From CAIXDB01 sp038327915 (lineage in GTDB: Bacteria > Patescibacteriota > Minisyncoccia > Phycocordibacterales > DATDWN01): DNA of 12,584 nucleotides. Position 1 is the first letter of the stretch. Every line of letters begins with the position of its first letter. The notes beneath the pieces were generated by a model that worked only from the letters and a program-made list of their open reading frames with translations, had not been told where the DNA came from and did no database searches. Of the stretch, positions 6,336-12,584 are shown one piece after another. Location: assembly GCA_038327915.1 (NCBI GenBank), contig JBBQLO010000019.1, positions 1 to 12,584 on the forward strand. The letters are read 5' to 3'. Made by a program: the position numbers and the translations under genes.

Positions 6336-6941
6336 TTATTCTAAAATACCGTCTAAGTTTACATCGTACAAAATCTGGTCAGCGATAAGACGATAATCAG
6401 TAATTTCTTCTGGTGTAAACCAGTGCGGAATTTCCATTTCAGCTTCAGCGACTGAACCGGAAGCGTGAACAAGGTTACGTACAGCACGATTGTCGACGTC
6501 TGACATTTGGTATGAGTCAAGCACAAAATCTCCGCGAATACTGCCAACATCTGAAGAAAGAGGTTCGGTGCTACCGGTCATTTTACGAACAATTTTGACT
6601 GCGTGTGCACCTTCCCAGACCATCGCGACTACTGGTCCCGCGGTCATGTAGGTGATAAGGTTTTTCAAAATCTTTGCCGTTATTTCAAGTGGATCGAGCG
6701 ACGGAGGTACCAAACCTTTGTCCTGATAACTTTTGATTGTCTTCTCTCCTGTAACAGTCCGCCATTGTGGGTCGAGGGTATAGTGGTGCTCAATATGCTC
6801 AGGTTTTGCAACCACCATTTTAATAGCGACCAGTTTCAAACCAAGCTTTTCGTATCGACCAATAATTTCACCAATGAGCGTGCGCTGTATAGCGTCCGGT
6901 TTTAATATGGCGAGTGTTCTTTCTTTTTTTGGATGTGACAT
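6336..6941 (-). CDS. ndk: Nucleoside diphosphate kinase with internal insertion
   Basis: Ndk moves the gamma-phosphate from ATP to other (d)NDPs through a phospho-histidine. Family landmarks are TLAILKPDAIQR at 9-20, VVAMVWEGAHAV at 104-115, MTGSTEP at 121-127, GSIRGDF at 133-139 and NLVHASGSVAEAEMEIPHWF at 156-175, with His159 as the catalytic histidine. The common NxxHGSDS motif reads NLVHASGS. At 201 residues it is about 50-60 longer than usual (135-150). Most of the extra length is at about 56-95, where the helix-turn region after HYTL is expanded with DPQWRTVTGEKTIKSYQDKG and following residues; the rest is at the C-terminus. All catalytic motifs are kept, so it should be active. It starts 47 bases after map ends, with a possible own promoter between them, and precedes the putative 6S RNA. 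Confidence 0.93.
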   Translation of the reverse strand: MSHPKKERTLAILKPDAIQRTLIGEIIGRYEKLGLKLVAIKMVVAKPEHIEHHYTLDPQWRTVTGEKTIKSYQDKGLVPPSLDPLEITAKILKNLITYMTAGPVVAMVWEGAHAVKIVRKMTGSTEPLSSDVGSIRGDFVLDSYQMSDVDNRAVRNLVHASGSVAEAEMEIPHWFTPEEITDYRLIADQILYDVNLDGILE

Positions 6942-6972
6942 GTGTACTGAATTAATTTAATTATAAAAGACC

Positions 6973-7000
6973 ATTATACACAAATTTATTATTTCGTCAG
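6973..7000 (-). promoter_or_regulatory. Possible promoter of ndk
   Basis: On the minus strand CTGACG (7000-6995) and a perfect TATAAT (6978-6973) are 16 bases apart in the short map-ndk gap. The start site would fall near 6966, giving a leader of about 25 bases. Read-through from map is equally possible. Confidence 0.4.
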
Positions 7001-7762
7001 CACAATTGGCTCACCGTCTGTAATAGCAATGGTATGTTCAAAATGAGCGGCCTTCGAACCATCAGCCGTTTTGTATGTATAGCCGTCGCGAGAAAGGACG
7101 GTCTGGGAAGTTCCAAGAGTGAGCATTGGCTCAATAGCGATGACCATACCGGGGCGCAAAAGCTCACCTGTGCCCTTACGACCGACATTCTCCACATAGG
7201 GCTCTTCATGGACTTTATAGCCGACACCATGACCCGCCAAGCCTTCAGCGATTCCATATCCAAGAGGTCTCACAAATGTCTCAATGGCGTTACCAATATC
7301 CCCTGTTTTTGATCCACCTCGGGCAGCCTTAATACCCAACATTAATGCTTCTCTGCAATGCTCAATTAATTTCTTTTCTTCGACGGTTATTTCTCCTACT
7401 CCAAGCGTCAAGGCACTGTCGGTGATAAGCCCGTTGTGCTCCAACCCAAGGTCAATAGTAACAACATCACCTTCTTTCAAAATCTTTGGTTCTTCGTTGG
7501 GTATACCATGAACAATTTCGTCATTGATGGAGACACAAAGTGCAGCAGGGTACGGACGTGGTGCGCCCTTCGGTTTGTAATGCAAAAATGCTGGTCTATC
7601 ACCAAGACCACCTTCTTTTATCATTTCTCTCGCCCACCCTTCAAGTGTTTGTGTCGAGACTCCGGGCACAATTTTTTTGGCAAGCTCCGACAAAATAAAT
7701 GCATGGCGTCTACCGCCCTCACGCATAATTTCTATTTCTTCGGCTGTTTTAAGTGTGATCAT
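6989..7762 (-). CDS. map: Type I methionine aminopeptidase
   Basis: Map removes the initiator methionine from new proteins with small second residues. The 257-residue product has the pita-bread fold signatures and all five metal ligands of the family: Asp104 (TIDLGL), Asp115 (LITDSA), His178 (GHGVGYKVHEEP), Glu211 (IAIEPM) and Glu242 (FEHTIA). His86 (IVHGIP) and His185 match the substrate-pocket histidines. There is no N-terminal zinc-finger extension, so it is the short bacterial form. It follows adk after 24 bases, the same secY-adk-map order as in many bacteria. The usual next genes infA, rpmJ, rpsM and rpsK are absent, and ndk takes their place. The leader is AT-only with no Shine-Dalgarno sequence. 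Confidence 0.97.
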   Translation of the reverse strand: MITLKTAEEIEIMREGGRRHAFILSELAKKIVPGVSTQTLEGWAREMIKEGGLGDRPAFLHYKPKGAPRPYPAALCVSINDEIVHGIPNEEPKILKEGDVVTIDLGLEHNGLITDSALTLGVGEITVEEKKLIEHCREALMLGIKAARGGSKTGDIGNAIETFVRPLGYGIAEGLAGHGVGYKVHEEPYVENVGRKGTGELLRPGMVIAIEPMLTLGTSQTVLSRDGYTYKTADGSKAAHFEHTIAITDGEPIVLTK

Positions 7763-7786
7763 GAAATATAATAAAAATAAAAAAAC

Positions 7787-8392
7787 CTATTTTGAAAATA
7801 AGTTAAACGCAATTTTTTCTAAAATATCAACGTGAACTTTCTCGATTGTTTGTTCACCGTTTATAGCCAAAAAACGATATGACGGATTGTTACGAAAATA
7901 TTCAACAGCAGGTAAGACATTTTTATCATACCAATCGAGACGAGCCTCTATCTGAACCGCCACGTCATCTCCCCGACTCCTCATAAGTAAATGTTCTTTT
8001 GCCCATTCTCTTGAGGTTTCAATAAGAATAACAACAGGAGTTTCTCTTTTATAAAATCGCATTGCTGAGTCGAGGATTGGCGCTTCGTGTGCACGGCGAG
8101 AAAGTCCGTCGAGTATCAAGTGCTCATTGCCAGAGACATGCCGTACGAGATATTCAGCCCAAATCCAAATAGGTAAAAATTCTGGCAAAAGCCCTCCATT
8201 ATCTACTACTTCTTTCGTTAAATTTGCAGTCATAGATGCTTCGGTCATAAAATCCCGAAAACGCTGCCCAGTTTCAATATAAAACGTCTGCCGAGTTGGA
8301 TCACTCTTTTGTAAATAATCGAACAAGAGCCTGCCCTGTGTCCCCTTACCTGAGCCTGATTGCCCAAAAAGTATAAATGTTTGTGGAGTCAT
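7787..8392 (-). CDS. adk: Adenylate kinase (short-LID nucleoside monophosphate kinase)
   Basis: Adk balances ATP + AMP with 2 ADP. The 201-residue protein has a P-loop GQSGSGKGTQ at 10-19 (Lys16), an NMP-binding region with ETGQRFRDF at 40-48, DGLSRR at 95-100 in place of DGFPR, and RSRGDD at 138-143 followed by a C-terminal helix. The stretch between the LID-flanking arginines is very short, so this is a short-LID form without a zinc-binding LID. Departures from textbook Adk are the Ser in place of the P-loop Pro, the Gln in TGD and the Ser in DGFPR, so substrate preference for another NMP is possible. Its place directly before map and after secY supports adk. It starts 164 bases after secY ends and may have its own promoter. 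Confidence 0.87.
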   Translation of the reverse strand: MTPQTFILFGQSGSGKGTQGRLLFDYLQKSDPTRQTFYIETGQRFRDFMTEASMTANLTKEVVDNGGLLPEFLPIWIWAEYLVRHVSGNEHLILDGLSRRAHEAPILDSAMRFYKRETPVVILIETSREWAKEHLLMRSRGDDVAVQIEARLDWYDKNVLPAVEYFRNNPSYRFLAINGEQTIEKVHVDILEKIAFNLFSK

Positions 8393-8402
8393 ACAAGTCT
8401 AG

Positions 8403-8423
8403 TATAAAGAATTTTTCTTTATA
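8403..8423. repeat. AT-only inverted repeat upstream of adk
   Basis: TATAAAGAA (8403-8411) and TTCTTTATA (8415-8423) are perfect inverted arms around TTT. The repeat overlaps the suggested -10 box of adk and ends 11 bases before its ATG. It may be a protein-binding site or only a chance dyad in AT-rich DNA; as a hairpin it is weak. Confidence 0.35.
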
Positions 8424-8449
8424 TTACCATCAATCCAATATATCCTTAA
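8421..8449 (-). promoter_or_regulatory. Possible promoter of adk-map
   Basis: On the minus strand TTAAGG (8449-8444), a 17-base spacer and TAATAT (8426-8421) preceded by TGG form an extended -10-type promoter. A start near 8414 would leave a leader of about 20 bases before adk. The -35 match is poor. The 164-base gap after secY is much longer than the other gaps in this gene string, which supports a separate promoter here. Confidence 0.35.
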
Positions 8450-8489
8450 TTTGAGTGAGATAAAAACGAAATTAAAAAATGGTTCGGAG

Positions 8490-8509
8490 GCATATTGATC
8501 GCATATTGA
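8490..8509. repeat. Short tandem direct repeat in the secY-adk gap
   Basis: GCATATTGA occurs at 8490-8498 and again at 8501-8509, one helical turn (11 bases) apart. Same-face spacing is common for protein-binding half-sites. The rest of the gap from 8393 to 8556 is AT-rich without a gene. Confidence 0.45.
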
Positions 8510-8556
8510 CGAATATTTTTTCAATTTAAACACAGATATTGCTCAGATTTGGAAAT

Positions 8557-9828
8557 CTAGTACTCACGAATAGAAACTTGAGCATCAATTTTTTTAATAA
8601 GATCGATGACAACTGAGACAACAATAAGAAGAGCAGTGCCACCGACAGAGACAGCGGTAATGCCCGTCAAACCTTTGACAATAAGTGGCAAAACTGCAAT
8701 AACTCCCAAAAACAAAGCTCCGACAAAGGTCAAACGAGTTAGAATCCGAGCAATATGTTCTGAAGTCGACTGACCGGGACGAACGCCGGGGACAAAAGCA
8801 CCGTTTTTCTGCAAATTAGTTGAGATGGAATCAGGATCAAATGTGACTGCTGTATAAAAATACGTAAAGACAAATACCAGTAAGAAATATGAAATTGCAT
8901 AGAACCATTGATTGGCAAGGAGTCCGAGAATGGTTGTTGACGCATTATGAACAAATGTCGAGTGAACATTCTGTAAAAAGCGTAAAATAAGCTGAGGAAA
9001 AAGAAGAATGGAAAGAGCGAAAATAATAGGAATAACACCAGCTTGGTTAATACGAAGTGGGAGGTATGTCGAAGTTCCTCCATACACACGATTGCCTCGA
9101 ACCTGCTTAGCATATGTTACAGGAATTGGTCGTTCTGCCTCTGTAATGATAACAACACCAACAATAACGACGAGAGCAACAGCAAAAAATGCTAGGTAGA
9201 GTGGAATTTGGGCCGGACTAAATGCAAACAAAATCTGACTGATTTCAGTCGGTAATTGAGCGACTATACCAGCAAAAATAATAAGTGATACACCATTGCC
9301 AATACCGTATTCAGAAATAAGCTCGCCTATCCACATGAGAAGCACAGAACCAGCAGTGATAACAACAAGATTGGTACCAAGTGCAAATGGAGACAAATGT
9401 GCCAAAACTTGTTGACTCTGGAGTAATTTGATAAATCCAAAACCTTGAATTAGTGCGAGTGGCACTGTAAGCAAGCGTCCATATTGTGCAAACTTACGTC
9501 GCCCTGCTTCTCCTTCTTCCTGATACATTTCTTTAAGCTTTGGTGACATAATAGTCAAAAGCTGCATGATGATAGAACCTGTGATGTATGGACCGACTCC
9601 GAGCATGACAATAGAGAGTTGAGAAAGTCCTCCACCAGAGAAAACATTGAGTAACCCAAAAAATTCATTACTTGAAAAAAACTGAGCGAGACGAGCGTGA
9701 TCTACTCCTGGAATAGGGATTGCTGCGAGCATACGAAACACGACCAATGCGACTAAAGTAAAAAATATCCGCTGACGCAAAATTTTGTCCTGAAAAATAA
9801 GGCTGATTTTATTAAAAAATGTGTCCAT
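8557..9828 (-). CDS. secY: Protein translocase subunit SecY
   Basis: SecY is the channel through which SecA- and ribosome-driven proteins cross or enter the membrane. The 423-residue product has ten hydrophobic helices. The first starts near residue 20, and the plug region after AAIPIPGVD includes the GLLNVFSGG stretch. Conserved stretches are MLGVGPYITGSIIMQLL at 75-91, EEGEAGRRKFAQYGR at 104-118, ISEYGIGNGVSLIIFAGI at 171-188, EAERPIPVTYAKQ (230-242) with YLPLRINQAGVIPIIFA at 255-271, and FDPDSISTNLQKNGAFVPGVRPG at 330-352. This last is the cytoplasmic loop that meets SecA and the ribosome. The length is slightly below the usual 430-440. It is 13 bases after rplO, in normal spc-operon order, and no intrinsic terminator is obvious after it. 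Confidence 0.98.
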   Translation of the reverse strand: MDTFFNKISLIFQDKILRQRIFFTLVALVVFRMLAAIPIPGVDHARLAQFFSSNEFFGLLNVFSGGGLSQLSIVMLGVGPYITGSIIMQLLTIMSPKLKEMYQEEGEAGRRKFAQYGRLLTVPLALIQGFGFIKLLQSQQVLAHLSPFALGTNLVVITAGSVLLMWIGELISEYGIGNGVSLIIFAGIVAQLPTEISQILFAFSPAQIPLYLAFFAVALVVIVGVVIITEAERPIPVTYAKQVRGNRVYGGTSTYLPLRINQAGVIPIIFALSILLFPQLILRFLQNVHSTFVHNASTTILGLLANQWFYAISYFLLVFVFTYFYTAVTFDPDSISTNLQKNGAFVPGVRPGQSTSEHIARILTRLTFVGALFLGVIAVLPLIVKGLTGITAVSVGGTALLIVVSVVIDLIKKIDAQVSIREY

Positions 9829-9841
9829 ATTTCAACCAAAA

Positions 9842-10282
9842 TTATACCTTTACTGTACCTCCCGCCTTCTCAATAAGAGCCTTAGCAGAAGCCGACACTT
9901 TTACACCTTGAAAAGACAACTTCTTGTCGAGTGTACCTGTGCCTAGAATCTTTATCTCAGGGATAGCTCCGCGAGCTTTTGAAACTATCTTTTTTTCAAA
10001 CAAAGCAACAGGAGTCACCACTGCTCCGTTTTCAAACACACTCAATTCTCGTAAATTAACCACGGTTAATTTTGATTGAATTGAAGTGTTAATATTTTTA
10101 CCGCGACCTCGAAGCTTTGGAATACGTTTAATAAAATCGCGTATTTCTGGACGCTTTTTATGACCGGCTCGAGCATTCTGACCCTTAGTTCCTCGTCCTG
10201 AAGTTTTTCCACGAGTTCCTCCGCGACCAACTGTTTTGGCTTTTTTATTTTTGTGTGTTCTTTTGAGCGTGTGTGATTGCAT
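9842..10282 (-). CDS. rplO: Large-subunit ribosomal protein uL15
   Basis: The 146-residue product has the glycine/arginine-rich N-terminal tail of uL15 that threads into 23S rRNA (VGRGGTRGKTSGRGTKGQ at 18-35, AGHKKRPE near 39-46), then IPKLRGRG at 54-61 and a globular C-terminal domain with VNLREL, IKILGTGTL and VSASAKALIEKAGG. Length and order are normal. The gene follows rpsE directly after 21 bases; the gene for uL30 that usually sits between them is missing. The minus-strand leader is an A/T run with no Shine-Dalgarno sequence. Confidence 0.97.
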   Translation of the reverse strand: MQSHTLKRTHKNKKAKTVGRGGTRGKTSGRGTKGQNARAGHKKRPEIRDFIKRIPKLRGRGKNINTSIQSKLTVVNLRELSVFENGAVVTPVALFEKKIVSKARGAIPEIKILGTGTLDKKLSFQGVKVSASAKALIEKAGGTVKV

Positions 10283-10303
10283 ATATTTTTTATTACCGCC
10301 AGA

Positions 10304-10897
10304 TTATTTGCTACGTGTGAGCTGACCAAGTGCCTTAATTGCAGCTTTTGCGTTATTCAACTTATTTTTACTTCGTGAAAAAATCTTGGCACTTACTTCT
10401 TTGACCCCTGCAAATTCAAGCACAGTTCGGACAGAAGAACCAGCTAAAATTCCTTTACCCGGTGCCCGCATAATAAGTACTCGCGAACTTGAAAACTTTG
10501 CATCAACTTCATGGGGAATAGAGCCATATTTAGTCATAGTGACTTGAATCATGTTTTTCTTTGCATCACGAACAGCTTTGTCAATTGAAAGTGGGGTATC
10601 TCCTGCCTTACCAACTCCCACCCCTACTTTACCTTTGCGATCACCAATTACAATAGCAACAGAAAAAGCAAAACGGCGCCCCCCGGTAACCACTCGAGTC
10701 ACACGGCGAATACTGATGATTTTTTGGTCAAATTCAGGCTTTGCTCGGGCTTCTCGCCGAGGAGCAGCTTTGCGAGTATTTTTGCGGAATTCTCTAGGTG
10801 AGACAGAATTCTCGGCACGTGAAGCACCACCCGAAGCACCGTTTACTACATGTGTTACTGCACTTTCTTGTTCTGTTGTTTTATTTTCTTCATCCAT
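10304..10897 (-). CDS. rpsE: Small-subunit ribosomal protein uS5 with N-terminal extension
   Basis: uS5 sits near the mRNA entry site of 30S and influences decoding accuracy. The conserved part begins near residue 56 (FDQKIISIRRVTRVVTGG) and includes GDRKGKVGVGVGKAGD at 85-100, AKKNMIQV, IPHEVDAKF, a variant APGKGILAGSSVRTVLEFAGV at 145-165, and SRSKNKLNNAKAAIKAL at the end. The family more often has ApeGTGvIAGgavR; here the loop is one residue shorter. At 197 residues it exceeds the usual 160-170 because of about 50 low-complexity residues in front: first acidic, then Gly/Ala/Ser, then Arg/Lys. The ATG at 10897 is the only start in frame before the core, so the extension is probably real. 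Confidence 0.96.
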   Translation of the reverse strand: MDEENKTTEQESAVTHVVNGASGGASRAENSVSPREFRKNTRKAAPRREARAKPEFDQKIISIRRVTRVVTGGRRFAFSVAIVIGDRKGKVGVGVGKAGDTPLSIDKAVRDAKKNMIQVTMTKYGSIPHEVDAKFSSSRVLIMRAPGKGILAGSSVRTVLEFAGVKEVSAKIFSRSKNKLNNAKAAIKALGQLTRSK

Positions 10898-10920
10898 ACA
10901 ATATATAAAAAATGTGTATA

Positions 10921-11271
10921 CTAAAATTTTAGACCTCCATTCCGTGCACCTTCCGCCACTGCTTTGACACAGCCAGTATACATGAATCCACCACGATCAA
11001 AAACAATTCTTTCTATTTTTTTAGCTAAAGCTATTTTAGCTATTACTTCTCCAAGCTTGGCGGACTTTTCAAGCAAATTCTTACCTGCGACATCTCGTGA
11101 ATGACTTGCAGCAAGAGTGACTGCTTTTTCATCATCAATAAGCTGGACCGAGATATATTTATTTGACTTAAAAACAGCAAGTCGAGGCACCTCTCCCGTA
11201 CCAGAAATACGTGAGCGTATTTTGGCTCGACGTCGGTCTCTCGAATTAATTTTTGTTTTTGAATTTTTCAT
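10921..11271 (-). CDS. rplR: Large-subunit ribosomal protein uL18
   Basis: uL18 binds 5S rRNA together with uL5 and helps place it in the central protuberance. The 116-residue product has the Arg-rich N-terminus (RDRRRAKIRSRISGTGEVPRL at 11-31), VFKSNKYISVQLIDD at 33-47, TLAASHSRD at 52-60, and the signature FDRGGFMYTGCVKAVAEGAR at 91-110 ending in GLKF. I chose the ATG at 11271: it gives the normal family length and an A-rich leader like those of the other genes here. A GTG at 11292 in the same frame would add seven residues and cannot be excluded. Confidence 0.95.
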   Translation of the reverse strand: MKNSKTKINSRDRRRAKIRSRISGTGEVPRLAVFKSNKYISVQLIDDEKAVTLAASHSRDVAGKNLLEKSAKLGEVIAKIALAKKIERIVFDRGGFMYTGCVKAVAEGARNGGLKF

Positions 11272-11300
11272 ATTTTTGAATTTCTGGCTCACCTTTCAGT

Positions 11301-11858
11301 TTAGGCAGATTTCTTACCCTGTTTACGTTTAATCACTTCCCCTTCGTATCGAATTCCTTTACCTTTGTACGGTTCTGGTGGTTTGAGCGCACGAACTTTG
11401 GCAACAAAAGCTCCGACAACTTCTTTGTCGACCCCTGTTACTGTAATAACATTTTTCTCAGCAGTCACTTTCAACCCTTCAGGAATTTCAACAATTACCG
11501 AATGTGAAAAACCGAGTGCCATAACCAAAGTCGAGCTCGCCCCCACGGATTTTACTTCTGACTTATAGCCAATACCCTCGACAATTAGTTTTTTTACATA
11601 CGGTGTAGTCACACCAGAAACCATATTTATAATATGTGATCCGTATGTCCCCCACAATGAGGTTGTTTTTTTACTTAGTCCTTTGGAACCAGTCTTGGGA
11701 AGAAGCGTGATAGATCCAGCCTCAATGACGATTTCAATCTCAGGTTTAAAGATTTTTGTAAGTGTACCAAGTGGACCTTTCACAGTAAACACTCCGTCAA
11801 TTAAAGAGACTTCAGTTTTTGCAGGAATTGCTATTATTTTTTTTCCGATTCGTGACAT
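11301..11858 (-). CDS. rplF: Large-subunit ribosomal protein uL6
   Basis: uL6 has two copies of the same fold and sits near the factor-binding site of 50S. The 185-residue product opens with MSRIGKKIIAIP, followed by VSLIDGVFTVKGPLGTL at 17-33. The second half has VEGIGYKSEV at 93-102, LGFSHSVIVEIPEGL at 115-129 and the clear signature PPEPYKGKGIRYEGEVIKRK at 160-179. Length and order (rpsH-rplF-rplR) are normal. Its stop is 29 bases before the chosen rplR start. Confidence 0.98.
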   Translation of the reverse strand: MSRIGKKIIAIPAKTEVSLIDGVFTVKGPLGTLTKIFKPEIEIVIEAGSITLLPKTGSKGLSKKTTSLWGTYGSHIINMVSGVTTPYVKKLIVEGIGYKSEVKSVGASSTLVMALGFSHSVIVEIPEGLKVTAEKNVITVTGVDKEVVGAFVAKVRALKPPEPYKGKGIRYEGEVIKRKQGKKSA

Positions 11859-11892
11859 TTATGTGATTTTTATAATACTTTTAGTATATTTT

Positions 11893-12282
11893 CTACCATA
11901 TTTTAAACAAAGGCTCTCCGCCAATGTTGTCTCGGCGTGCTGTTTTGTCTGTAATAATTCCAGCAGGCGAGGAGAGGACAAGAATACCATATCCACTTCT
12001 CACGGGCCGAATGTCTTTTGCCTTGTAGTACATACGTTTTGACGACTTAGACTCCCGCGTAACTCCTTGGACTTTTGGCATTCCATCTTTGTACACAAGG
12101 CCCACTTCAATCCACTTCACTACTTTTTTACCTTTCTTAGTAACTGACTTTACAAATCCTTCTGTGGAAAGGACTTCGAGAATAGCCAATTTTAATTTAG
12201 AGTATGGCAAAATTACTGATTCTTTCTTTGAATCAGAAGCATTTTTTATTCGGATAATCATGTCTGCGATTGGATCGGTCAT
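11893..12282 (-). CDS. rpsH: Small-subunit ribosomal protein uS8
   Basis: uS8 binds the central domain of 16S rRNA and, in E. coli, represses the spc operon through its mRNA. The 129-residue product begins MTDPIADMIIRIKNAS, has LPYSKLKLAILEVLSTEGFV at 25-44, and ends with the RNA-binding part VLSSPAGIITDKTARRDNIGG and EPLFKIW (102-129). The commoner form has GVLTDREAR and GGEVLC.VW; the GGEP in place of GGEV is a small departure. The gene lies 66 bases after rpsN, a gap that contains a small hairpin. Confidence 0.97.
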   Translation of the reverse strand: MTDPIADMIIRIKNASDSKKESVILPYSKLKLAILEVLSTEGFVKSVTKKGKKVVKWIEVGLVYKDGMPKVQGVTRESKSSKRMYYKAKDIRPVRSGYGILVLSSPAGIITDKTARRDNIGGEPLFKIW

Positions 12283-12305
12283 TGTTTATGATATCGAGGT
12301 GATTT

Positions 12306-12326
12306 CGTTCTTCCGAGTGAAAAACG
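12306..12326 (-). promoter_or_regulatory. Hairpin in the rpsN-rpsH gap
   Basis: CGTTCTTC (12306-12313) and GAAAAACG (12319-12326) pair with one mismatch around CGAGT. No U-run follows it in the minus direction, so it is not a terminator. It lies about 25 bases before the rpsH start. Whether uS8 binds it, as it binds an operon mRNA site in E. coli, cannot be judged from sequence. Confidence 0.4.
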
Positions 12327-12348
12327 ATCTACCAAGACTATTTGTTAT

Positions 12349-12534
12349 TTACCAACTGGACTTTTTAATACCCGGTATCTTCCCTTCATTAGCAAGCTCC
12401 CGGAAACAAATGCGACAGAGGCCAAAATCCCCCATAAATCCTCGACCCCGACCGCATCGAAAACAGCGGTTTGTCGCTCGTGTAGAGAATTTAGGTGTTT
12501 TAGCCGCACGGGCTTTTACTGATGTTTTTGCCAT
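12349..12534 (-). CDS. rpsN: Small-subunit ribosomal protein uS14, zinc-binding short form
   Basis: The 61-residue product is the short zinc type of uS14. Cys24, Cys27, Cys40 and Cys43 form CFRC...CRIC, which holds one zinc. It begins MAKTSVKARAAKTPKF, has CGRGRGFMGDFGLCRICFRELA in the centre, and ends GKIPGIKKSSW, all typical. I chose the ATG at 12534 because it gives the exact family length; an in-frame Met at 12546 would add only MESE. It sits at the usual place between rplE (outside the window) and rpsH. Confidence 0.97.
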   Translation of the reverse strand: MAKTSVKARAAKTPKFSTRATNRCFRCGRGRGFMGDFGLCRICFRELANEGKIPGIKKSSW

Positions 12535-12549
12535 CTCAGATTCCAAAAA

Positions 12550-12578
12550 TCAAAAATAATAAAAGCTTTTCAAAAGCT
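12550..12578 (-). terminator. Terminator-like hairpin upstream of rpsN
   Basis: On the minus strand AGCTTT (12578-12573), loop TGA and AAAGCT (12569-12564) are followed by TTTTATTATTTTTG. This is the shape of an intrinsic terminator, but it lies inside the ribosomal operon, 16 bases before rpsN. The stem is only six pairs with two G-C, so it may be leaky or an attenuator. The preceding gene, expected to be rplE, is cut by the window end. Confidence 0.45.
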
Positions 12579-12584
12579 CATGAG

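Noticed and set aside
8479..8529. A 16-codon open frame on the plus strand in the secY-adk gap
   Set aside because: It is very short, has no leader signal, and is explained by the short direct repeat.
8545..8558. AGATTT/AAATCT inverted repeat at the end of secY as a terminator
   Set aside because: The stem is short and AT-rich and no U-run follows it in the direction of transcription.
11272..11292. GTG start for rplR, adding seven residues
   Set aside because: The downstream ATG gives the usual uL18 length and a leader like the other genes here. This remains possible.
1..12584. CRISPR array, insertion sequence, phage or defence genes
   Set aside because: No regularly spaced repeats, transposase, integrase or terminal inverted repeats are visible; nearly all of the window is housekeeping genes.

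Overview
The window looks like a chromosomal segment from an AT-rich member of the Candidate Phyla Radiation (Patescibacteria), most likely a Parcubacteria-type lineage. Four things in the sequence suggest this. There is no rpmD (uL30) between rpsE and rplO, a gap known from CPR genomes. The nucleoside diphosphate kinase carries a large insertion. The ribosomal genes have AU-rich leaders without a visible Shine-Dalgarno sequence. A long secreted protein combines Ig-like domains with a C-terminal peptidoglycan-binding domain. No 16S rRNA is present, so the placement is inference.

Layout, plus strand (1-4243): a 995-residue secreted or cell-wall protein (49-3036) is followed by the translation cluster infC-rpmI-rplT (3118-4243), with a likely promoter between them. 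infC starts at TTG. A strong bidirectional hairpin terminator (4246-4272) closes this half.

Layout, minus strand (12584 down to 4287), in transcription order: rpsN (zinc type), rpsH, rplF, rplR, rpsE, rplO and secY are the tail of the spc ribosomal-protein operon. After a 164-base gap come adk and map, then ndk. Next is a non-coding stretch (6073-6335), then a small four-helix membrane protein gene that overlaps a beta-CASP metallo-beta-lactamase ribonuclease gene.

The most interesting item is in the non-coding stretch downstream of ndk. On the minus strand there is a perfect TATAAT. Seven bases after it begins a roughly 146-nt RNA whose two ends pair in a long closing stem. Inside lie an AU-rich single-stranded 5' side, a small hairpin on the 3' side, and a long irregular apical stem ending in a UUCG loop. 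A GC-rich hairpin with a U-rich tail follows. This is the architecture of 6S RNA, the RNA polymerase-binding regulator. The identification rests on structure and position only.

Functionally the window is mostly housekeeping: ribosome assembly, translation initiation, protein export (SecY), N-terminal methionine removal (Map), nucleotide kinases (Adk, Ndk) and RNA processing. One surface protein sits beside the translation genes. I see no CRISPR array, mobile element or tRNA.
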